From the NCBI GenBank assembly GCA_965228905.1, contig CBDDII010000003.1, forward strand, positions 1,240,001-1,304,000: a stretch of 64,000 nucleotides of DNA, written 5' to 3'. Positions 43,723 through 50,167 of the stretch are shown one piece after another; position 1 is the stretch's first letter; every line of letters starts with the position of its first letter. The translations under genes and the position numbers were made by a program. The notes beneath the pieces were generated by a model, which was not told the DNA's origin, did no database searches, and saw only the letters and a program-made list of their open reading frames with translations. This DNA is from CALKXV01 sp965228905 (GTDB lineage: Bacteria > Pseudomonadota > Alphaproteobacteria > Rhodobacterales > Rhodobacteraceae).

Positions 43723-45528
43723 ATGGATATCGGTCAAACGCCTTCCAACGAAGGCGGAAAAATAACGCTGTTTCATGTGTTTGTCGTGTGCCTGTCGCTG
43801 AGCCTCACCATCGGAGTTTGGCAATACACCCGGTTTCAAGAAGACAGGCGCGTCGGCCTTCGCTTCGAAGCGGCGCGCGATCAGGCCCTGGCGATTATTT
43901 CCGACCGTATGACCAAGTACGAAGACGGGCTCTGGGCCGGCGTGGCGGCTGTCGAGTCCCATGGCGGCGACATTTCCTACCAGGATTGGCACGTCTTTGC
44001 AGAACACCTGCGGATAGACACCCGGTATCCAGGCATCAACGGAATCGGTGTGATCCATTTCGAAAGTGACGCGACATTGCCGGACTACCTTGCCAACCAG
44101 CGCATCGACCGTCCGGAGTTTCGCGTTTTCCCGGAACATGCAAACGGCGAATACATGCCGATCACCTTTATCGAGCCTGAGCGGATCAACGCCGCCGCCG
44201 TGGGGCTGGATGTTGCCCACGAAACCAACCGCCGCACGGCCGCCATGGCCAGCCGCGACACCGGCACCGCCCAGATCACCGGTCCCATTGTACTTGTGCA
44301 GGATGCGGGAAAAACGCCCGGTTTCCTGTTCTACGCGCCGTTCTACGAAGGTGGCCTGCCCGAGGGTGTCGAGGCACGCCGGGACGCCGCACTTGGTCTC
44401 GTCTATGCGCCCTTCGTGGTTCACAAGCTGATGGAGGGTTTGCTTGCGCGAGAGTTGCGCAACATCAAGTTCAGCATCAGCGATGGCGGAGAGCTGATCT
44501 ATGACGAACACGCCGATGAAGATCCGCTGATCGACCCCGACCCGATGTTCTCCGAAAAGGTCGCGCTTGAGCTTTACGGTCGGACCTGGACCCTGGACAT
44601 GCGCACCGACCTCGCCTTTCGCGCCGACAACACAAGCTCCAAGCCCACCATCATCCTGCTGGCCGGTCTGATGATAGAAATGTTGATCATCGCGCTCTTG
44701 TTCCTCATGGCGCGGGCCAACAGGCGGGCGACCGAATATGCAGATCGGGTCACCGTTGCCCTGCGCGAAGAAAAGGAACGACTCGTTTCGGCCAATGGCG
44801 ACTTGTCGTCCATGAACGAAGAGCTTGAGCGCTTTGCCTATGTCGCCTCCCACGATCTCAGGACACCGATTCGCGGGATCAATGGGTTGACCGAAATGAT
44901 CCAGGAAGACCTGGAAGACTACCTGACCTCGAAAAACGCGAACCCTGAAGTGGCGGTCAACCTTGATCGCATTCGAAGCCGCGTCCGCCGCATGGAGAAC
45001 CTGACCAAGGACATCATGCAGTACTCCAGCATTTCGACCTCCGACCAGGCCGAGACGCTTCGCATGGACGAACTGGTGACCGGCCTGGCGTTCGACTTCA
45101 ATGTGTCCCAGCACCAGATTGTCCAGGTCGGAGGGTCCGAGGAGGTTTGCGTCGACCAGACGAATTTCCAAAGCGTGGTAGGAAATCTCGTCGGCAATGC
45201 GATCAAGTATCACGATGCCCCTGACAGGATGCGAATCGAGGTTCGCGTCGAAACGGTTGGCGACAGGTTGCACGTATCGGTCAGCGACAACGGTCCCGGC
45301 ATAGACCCCAAGTTCCACGCCAAGGTTTTCGAGGTTTTCCAGACATTGGGCGCCGATTCGAATTCCGACAGCACCGGGATCGGTCTGGCCATTGTCAGGA
45401 AGGCCGTCGAACGCCATGGCGGCAAGGTCTCGCTGGTGTCGTCGCTGAACGAAGGTGCCACATTCAGTTTCGACTGGCCGAACGTAGCCGAGCCCAGGGC
45501 GGATGAACCGATCGGAAAGGCAGCCTGA
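43723..45528 (+). CDS. CHASE-domain sensor histidine kinase
   Basis: This 601-residue sensor kinase has one membrane segment at 14-33 and a periplasmic CHASE-type domain to about 300 (with DTRYPGINGIGVIHF and FYAPFYEGG). A second membrane segment at 309-330 is followed by a coiled part. The dimerisation domain has SHDLRTPIRGINGLTEM (His377), and the ATPase domain has NLVGNAIKYHD, SDNGPGIDP and DSTGIGLAIV. The CHASE ligand is unknown; some members bind small molecules such as cytokinins. The response regulator gene starts one base after its stop, so the two form a pair. Confidence 0.93.
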   Translation: MDIGQTPSNEGGKITLFHVFVVCLSLSLTIGVWQYTRFQEDRRVGLRFEAARDQALAIISDRMTKYEDGLWAGVAAVESHGGDISYQDWHVFAEHLRIDTRYPGINGIGVIHFESDATLPDYLANQRIDRPEFRVFPEHANGEYMPITFIEPERINAAAVGLDVAHETNRRTAAMASRDTGTAQITGPIVLVQDAGKTPGFLFYAPFYEGGLPEGVEARRDAALGLVYAPFVVHKLMEGLLARELRNIKFSISDGGELIYDEHADEDPLIDPDPMFSEKVALELYGRTWTLDMRTDLAFRADNTSSKPTIILLAGLMIEMLIIALLFLMARANRRATEYADRVTVALREEKERLVSANGDLSSMNEELERFAYVASHDLRTPIRGINGLTEMIQEDLEDYLTSKNANPEVAVNLDRIRSRVRRMENLTKDIMQYSSISTSDQAETLRMDELVTGLAFDFNVSQHQIVQVGGSEEVCVDQTNFQSVVGNLVGNAIKYHDAPDRMRIEVRVETVGDRLHVSVSDNGPGIDPKFHAKVFEVFQTLGADSNSDSTGIGLAIVRKAVERHGGKVSLVSSLNEGATFSFDWPNVAEPRADEPIGKAA

Positions 45529-45529
45529 C

Positions 45530-45955
45530 ATGCCCAAGGACATGAACATACTCCTGGTCGAGGATAACGACCTGGATGTCGAGATTCTGGAACGCGGTCT
45601 CAAGAAAATGAACGCCTCCGGCTCACTCGTGCGGACCCGCGACGGGTTGGAAGCGCTTGAACTCCTGCGCGAAGATGCGGTGTCGCGCAGATTGCCCCGG
45701 CCCTATGTCATTCTTCTGGATATAAACATGCCCCGGATGAATGGGCATGAATTCCTGGAAACTCTACGCTCTGAAAGCGACGTCGAAGACGCGCGCGTTT
45801 TCGTTTTCACCACTTCGGACAACCCAAAGGACGTCAAGCAGGCCTACCGGAACCGGGCCAACGGCTATATCGTCAAACCCAATTCCCAGTCCGAACTGCA
45901 GGACGTTCTGCATTCGCTTCGGGAATTCTGGGAGATCTGCAAGGATCCGGAATAG
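45530..45955 (+). CDS. Receiver-only response regulator (Rcp1-like)
   Basis: This 141-residue single receiver domain has NILLVEDNDLDVEILERGLKK, the phospho-acceptor Asp64 in VILLDINMPRMNG, the threonine in FVFTTSDNP and the conserved lysine in GYIVKPNS. There is no DNA-binding or enzymatic output domain. It resembles small regulators that partner phytochrome-like kinases and is surely the partner of the adjacent CHASE kinase. The downstream target is unknown. ATG 45530 lies one base after the kinase TGA. Confidence 0.92.
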   Translation: MPKDMNILLVEDNDLDVEILERGLKKMNASGSLVRTRDGLEALELLREDAVSRRLPRPYVILLDINMPRMNGHEFLETLRSESDVEDARVFVFTTSDNPKDVKQAYRNRANGYIVKPNSQSELQDVLHSLREFWEICKDPE

Positions 45956-45966
45956 GATCCGAACGG

Positions 45967-46006
45967 CGCGACCTGCCCTGAAACAGGCGTCAAAGGGCAG
46001 GGCGCG
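45967..46006 (+). terminator. Hairpin after the response regulator gene
   Basis: CCTGCCCT pairs with AGGGCAGG and the stem is extended by GCG/CGC pairs past one mismatch, with a 14-base loop. No T run follows, so termination may depend on other factors. Confidence 0.45.
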
Positions 46007-46086
46007 TTACCCTAAAACCCCATGTAGGCAAGTTCACGGGCGCTGGCCTCTTCCCTGCCGGGCCACTTCTTGTCATAAGGCGCGCG

Positions 46087-46227
46087 ATGACCAATCGGAT
46101 CGCCTTGGGTATCGGGATATTTTTGGGTGTCCTCCTTGCACTTGATTTCGTGCTGGGTCTGGGCCTCGCCCTCTTTTTGGCCCGCAAGTTTCTGGATCTG
46201 ATCCAGGCGCTCGCATTCTGGCGGTAA
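46087..46227 (+). CDS. Small membrane protein upstream of gap
   Basis: This frame of 46 codons, from ATG 46087 to TAA 46227, encodes MTNRIALGIGIFLGVLLALD, then more hydrophobic sequence, and ends FLARKFLDLIQALAFWR. It has one or two hydrophobic segments and a basic, tryptophan-ending tail. The stop lies 19 bases before the gap start, and AAGG precedes its ATG, so it is probably co-transcribed with gap. From general knowledge, comparable short ORFs sit before gap in related bacteria. The frame on the opposite strand is long and hydrophilic, which is the expected shadow of a membrane segment. Function unknown. Confidence 0.68.
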   Translation: MTNRIALGIGIFLGVLLALDFVLGLGLALFLARKFLDLIQALAFWR

Positions 46228-46246
46228 GCAAAGGAAGGAGCACGCT

Positions 46247-47251
46247 TTGGCTGTCAAAGTAGCAATCAACGGATTTGGCCGGATCGGCCGCAACGTTCTG
46301 CGCGCGATCATTGAATCGGGCCGCAAGGACATCGAAGTGATCGCGATCAACGATCTGGGACCGGTGGAAACCAACGCCCACCTTCTGAGGTACGACAGCG
46401 TTCACGGCCGTTTCCCCGTCAAGGTGAAATCCGGCAAGGACTGGATCGACGTCGGCCGCGGCAAGATCCGCGTCACCGCCATCCGCAATCCCGCCGAACT
46501 GCCCTGGAGCGACGTCGATGTCGTGATGGAATGCACCGGCATCTTCACCTCGAAAGAGGCCTGCCAGGCGCACCTTGAAAACGGATCGTCCAAGGTTCTG
46601 ATCTCGGCCCCCGGCACCGATGCGGACGCCACCATCGTCTATGGCGTGAACCACAAGACGCTGAAAAAGACGCACAAGGTCGTCTCGAACGCCTCCTGTA
46701 CGACGAACTGCCTGTCGCCGGTCGCCAAGGTCCTGAACGATGCCATCGGCATCAAGAAAGGCTTCATGACCACGATCCACAGCTACACCGGCGACCAGCC
46801 GACACTGGACACGATGCACAAGGATCTCTACCGCGCCCGCGCCGCCGCCCTGAACATGATCCCCACATCGACCGGTGCTGCCAAGGCCGTGGGCCTGGTT
46901 CTGCCCGAGTTGAAGGGCAAGCTGGACGGCGTTGCCATCCGCGTGCCGACCCCGAACGTCTCGGTCGTCGACCTCACCTTCGAAGCCAAGAAGAAAACCA
47001 CCGTCGAAGCCGTGAACGACGCCATCAGGGCCGCCGCGAAAAAGGCACCGCTGAAGGGCATCCTGGGGTTCACCGACGAGCCGTTGGTTTCAGGCGATTT
47101 CAACCACGACCCGCACTCCAGCGTTTTCCACATGGATCAGACCAAGGTGATGGACGGCAATATGGTCCGCATCCTGACCTGGTATGACAACGAATGGGGC
47201 TTTTCCAACCGGATGAGCGACACGGCCGTCGCCATGGGCAAGCTCAAGTAA
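46247..47251 (+). CDS. gap: Glyceraldehyde-3-phosphate dehydrogenase
   Basis: This enzyme oxidises glyceraldehyde 3-phosphate to 1,3-bisphosphoglycerate with NAD(P)+ and phosphate in glycolysis, or runs in reverse. The 334-residue protein has VAINGFGRIGRN, the catalytic Cys151 in SNASCTTNCLSP, His178 in TTIHSYTGDQ and WYDNEWGFSNRM near the C-terminus. The start is TTG at 46247, placed by an excellent AAGGAAGGAG. Three hairpins follow the stop codon. A small membrane protein gene lies just upstream. Confidence 0.97.
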   Translation: MAVKVAINGFGRIGRNVLRAIIESGRKDIEVIAINDLGPVETNAHLLRYDSVHGRFPVKVKSGKDWIDVGRGKIRVTAIRNPAELPWSDVDVVMECTGIFTSKEACQAHLENGSSKVLISAPGTDADATIVYGVNHKTLKKTHKVVSNASCTTNCLSPVAKVLNDAIGIKKGFMTTIHSYTGDQPTLDTMHKDLYRARAAALNMIPTSTGAAKAVGLVLPELKGKLDGVAIRVPTPNVSVVDLTFEAKKKTTVEAVNDAIRAAAKKAPLKGILGFTDEPLVSGDFNHDPHSSVFHMDQTKVMDGNMVRILTWYDNEWGFSNRMSDTAVAMGKLK

Positions 47252-47258
47252 ATCTTTC

Positions 47259-47324
47259 GCCCCGGCCTTCGGGCCGGGGCAAATTCTTTTGAAGAATTTG
47301 TCCAAGAGTTTTTGAAAAACTCTT
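47259..47324. terminator. Triple hairpin after gap
   Basis: Three hairpins stand in a row: GCCCCGGCC/GGCCGGGGC (47259-47280), CAAATTCTT/AAGAATTTG with a three-base loop (47280-47300), and AAGAGTTT/AAACTCTT (47304-47324). The convergent gene stops at 47330, so the set insulates both sides. The second hairpin has the same geometry as the pair at 26087-26131. Confidence 0.75.
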
Positions 47325-47329
47325 TCGCG

Positions 47330-47911
47330 CTAACGTAACCCGTCCTCGCCCTTCACATCCCAGGCTTCCAACCCGCCCATCCGGGAATGCACCCGTCCGC
47401 CGCAGGACATGGCCAAAACAAATACGATCTCGTCCGCCCTTGGCCCGTCCGGCAACCGCACCTCGATCCCGTCGAAATGGCTGCGCACATAGGCCGCGTT
47501 GATATGCCCAAGCGGCACGTCAAGGCTGGCACCGACGCCACCGCGCTTCATGCAGGATGGCACGATCGCGTTTGAATCGCCCAAGAGTTCGCGCATCGTC
47601 CAGCCCCCCGGCACGTGCCACATGGCGGCGTGTTCCAACTCGCCATTCTCGCCCACGATGGCCCCCTTGCCGTATCCGTCGATCACATCCTTGCCGCCAA
47701 GGGCCGCGATCAGCTTCTCGCTCATCTCCAGGCCAAGGGGCTTCAGATCGTCCATCGCCGGTTGCAACTCCGGCTCGTACCGCCCCGCGAAGGGGTTGGC
47801 GACACAGGCCAGAACCGCGCCCAGCTTTCGCGGCACCTCGGGCGGTGGGCCGCCGTCGTGACGAACCTCTTCCAGGATCAACTGCATCTTGCGGATGGGA
47901 AAGTCAGGCAT
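47330..47911 (-). CDS. AA_synth (DUF1185) family protein
   Basis: This 193-residue cytoplasmic protein belongs to the so-called amino-acid synthesis family (DUF1185/PF06684). Features are FPIRKMQLILEEVRHDGG at the start, VLACVANPFAGRYEPEL, GGKDVIDGYGKGAIVGENGELEHAAMWH-type centre (pieces: YGKGAIVG, LEHAAMWH) and AMSCGGRVHSRMGG at the end. The family name is historical; no reaction is established. It is the last gene of a five-gene overlapping operon with a molybdenum hydroxylase and a 6-hydroxynicotinate-reductase-like protein. An isomerase or hydrolase role in that pathway is an inference only. Confidence 0.85.
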   Translation of the reverse strand: MPDFPIRKMQLILEEVRHDGGPPPEVPRKLGAVLACVANPFAGRYEPELQPAMDDLKPLGLEMSEKLIAALGGKDVIDGYGKGAIVGENGELEHAAMWHVPGGWTMRELLGDSNAIVPSCMKRGGVGASLDVPLGHINAAYVRSHFDGIEVRLPDGPRADEIVFVLAMSCGGRVHSRMGGLEAWDVKGEDGLR

Positions 47912-48734
47912 GGCTCAGGGCTTTCTGGTCGTGGGTGACAAGGCGGGTCTCGCCTTTGAGGGTCAGCGTGGCGGCAAGGATCAAACCCTTGTCCAGGCAA
48001 TCATGCGCAAAGGCAACGCCCGCGTCGAGTGCGTCGGTGACCTCGCGGCGGGTAAGGCACCCGACATCAATCGTGACAAGCCGCGTGCCAAGGTCGCTGT
48101 CTGGGGCCAGCCGGTCGGCCCGTTCCCGGATGATGTGCGGATGACCCGGCAGGTCCACCGCATTGGCTATCAGAGTGGCGGCCACGTCCGCCTGGGCTGC
48201 GCTGCGGGCGACAACCGTGACGGCATCGGCGATCCCAAGCGAGTGACTGCGTCCCCGCCACCCCGATGTGCCCAGCCCGCGTGCGGGATCTTTGGCGTTG
48301 ATTTCAACAGGACCGGCGGGAGAGGCGGCGCGAAAAATTTCGCCCTCGGCAAGATGAAAGGCAATGTCGCCGCCGTTGTTGACGACGGCCTTTGAAAGAC
48401 GGTGCTCGGTCATGGCCGAAAGAATCTCGTCGGCCACGGCCCCGGCCACGGCGGCCATTGGCGTGACGAAGGTCGTGAAGGGAAGAACAGCGCGGAACAT
48501 CCGTCGCGCGGTCGCGCAATTTCCGACATCTGCTTTCGGCGTATCATCCGCCGACCGCCGCAGCACATCCAATTCCGACACGAGCGCCTCTAGCATTCCA
48601 TCGAACCGCGCAATGGCCGCCTTGAACGCCACCTCGCGCTCTGGCCCCTCGGCCGAAACGATCAGGTCAATCGGCCCGTGGTGCAGATGCAACCGCCGCC
48701 CGTCCGGCAGCCACGAGGTTTCAGGCCCGTTCAT
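47904..48734 (-). CDS. UPF0280 family protein (ApbE-like fold)
   Basis: This 276-residue protein has RLHLHHGPIDLIVSAEGPERE, MFRAVLPFTTFVTPMAAVAGAVAD, AVVNNGGDIAFHL and SHSLGIADAVTVVA. These identify UPF0280, whose members are distantly related to the ApbE flavin transferases; NNGGDIAF resembles the ApbE metal/flavin motif. No function is established. It overlaps the reductase-like gene upstream by four bases and the AA_synth gene downstream by eight. The tight coupling suggests it might attach a flavin to the neighbouring reductase. That is an inference. Confidence 0.85.
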   Translation of the reverse strand: MNGPETSWLPDGRRLHLHHGPIDLIVSAEGPEREVAFKAAIARFDGMLEALVSELDVLRRSADDTPKADVGNCATARRMFRAVLPFTTFVTPMAAVAGAVADEILSAMTEHRLSKAVVNNGGDIAFHLAEGEIFRAASPAGPVEINAKDPARGLGTSGWRGRSHSLGIADAVTVVARSAAQADVAATLIANAVDLPGHPHIIRERADRLAPDSDLGTRLVTIDVGCLTRREVTDALDAGVAFAHDCLDKGLILAATLTLKGETRLVTHDQKALSHA

Positions 48735-50167
48735 TTCGACGAACCCAACACGCGCGATGCCTTGCCGTACTCGCCACCGGATTCCAGCACATCGCCAAGA
48801 TCGCGCACCACCTCGTCATGGCCACCAAGGGCCAGGTAATCCGCCCGGCTGGTGGTGAACTCCAGCGGCGCGACAAGGGCAGGGGTCGGCACATAACCGA
48901 AGGCCCCGTCCGGCACCTCCATCACGTCCGCCATGATCGTGATGCCGCCGCCGGGCCAAAGATAGACGGGCGCGCCGCCCACGGTGACCCGCGTTTTCGC
49001 CTCGTGAACCGAGCGCGTGAGATGGATCGGATTCCGTGTCACGCCCGAACGCAGGGAACCGCCAGCGCCGCCCATGAACAGAACCGTACAGAGGGCCGGT
49101 TCGCAGTTTTCGGCAATCAGATCGACCGAGGGTTTCAAAGCCTCTGGCATGGGTTTGGCGACAGGTCTCAACTCCGCGTCCAATTCATAGAAGGCGGCAT
49201 GTTCACCCGTGGTCGACACCATCAAAAGCGTCAGCCCGGGCCGCGCCCCCTTGGCAACCCGCCAGTCGTCAAGGATCGAAAGCGGGTCTTCGATGTCGGT
49301 GCCGCCCCAACCAAGCCCCGGCTCGGCCACCTTGAAATAGCGCCCCGGCGTGGACCGCCGCCCCTTGATGCGAATGCCGGTATCGGGCCAGTCGATCACC
49401 TTGCCCGCCTGGTGTTCGCTGACAACGCCGGTGATGTGATCGTCGACGACAACCACCTCGTCCACCAGTCCTTTCCATTGCGACGCGAACATGCCGATGG
49501 TGGCCGATCCGCAACCGACCCGCATCCGCATCTCCGGCACGCCGTCAACGACCGGCGGCTTGCCCGCCTGCACGACGACCGTTGCGCCGCCATCGACAGA
49601 AAGCTCGACCGCCTCCTTGTTGCAAAGCTTCAAAAGCGCATCGCAGGTCGCTCGACCTTCGGGCTTGGTGCCACCCGTCAGGTGATCGACCCCGCCAAGC
49701 GACAGCATCTGCGAGCCGTATTCCGAGGTCATCACGTGACCGACCGCCTCGCCACGAGCGCGCACCGTCGCCGCCTCGGGACCAAGGTGCCGGTCGGTGT
49801 CGATCTTCACCTTGACCCCGCAATAGGAAAAGATCGCCTCGGTCACGACCGTCACGCAATCCACACCCTCGATCTCGCGGCTGACGATAAAGGGCGCGGG
49901 CTTGTAATCGGGATAGGTGGTGCCCGCACCGATGGCCGAGACGACGACCTCCTCGCCGGGGGCATTGCGTCCGTCCCAGTCGGCGGCAAGGAAGGGTTTC
50001 ACCTCGTCGCCCTTGGCAATCCGCCGGTCCAGGATCGTCAGCGGATCGCAACGGATGATCCTGCCGTCTTCATTGGCATAGCGGTCGCAGGCCCCCGCCT
50101 TGCCCTCGGCGATATAGCACATCACCGGGCAGGCATCGCAGCGGATCTTTTCGGGACGGTCGGTCAT
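48731..50167 (-). CDS. 6-hydroxynicotinate-reductase-like Fe-S protein
   Basis: This 478-residue protein begins with a cysteine cluster, CDACPVMC then GACDRY (Cys10, 13, 17, 27), expected to bind an iron-sulfur cluster. The body matches what I recognise as 6-hydroxynicotinate reductase, the enzyme that reduces 6-hydroxynicotinate to tetrahydro-6-oxonicotinate in Eubacterium. TSEYGSQMLSLGG, RVGCGSATIGMF and VYLWPGGGITIMADV are distinctive segments. It is coupled by 4-base overlaps to the molybdenum hydroxylase before it and to UPF0280 after it. The true substrate may be a different hydroxylated N-heterocycle. Confidence 0.75.
   Translation of the reverse strand: MTDRPEKIRCDACPVMCYIAEGKAGACDRYANEDGRIIRCDPLTILDRRIAKGDEVKPFLAADWDGRNAPGEEVVVSAIGAGTTYPDYKPAPFIVSREIEGVDCVTVVTEAIFSYCGVKVKIDTDRHLGPEAATVRARGEAVGHVMTSEYGSQMLSLGGVDHLTGGTKPEGRATCDALLKLCNKEAVELSVDGGATVVVQAGKPPVVDGVPEMRMRVGCGSATIGMFASQWKGLVDEVVVVDDHITGVVSEHQAGKVIDWPDTGIRIKGRRSTPGRYFKVAEPGLGWGGTDIEDPLSILDDWRVAKGARPGLTLLMVSTTGEHAAFYELDAELRPVAKPMPEALKPSVDLIAENCEPALCTVLFMGGAGGSLRSGVTRNPIHLTRSVHEAKTRVTVGGAPVYLWPGGGITIMADVMEVPDGAFGYVPTPALVAPLEFTTSRADYLALGGHDEVVRDLGDVLESGGEYGKASRVLGSSK

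Noticed and set aside
46012..46374. A hydrophilic minus-strand frame ending AYMGF, over the small ORF before gap
   Set aside because: It lies opposite a hydrophobic plus-strand ORF and the gap 5' end, and hydrophobic codons produce hydrophilic antisense. Its last 23 codons are outside that ORF, so I keep some doubt, but there is no ribosome binding site or domain.
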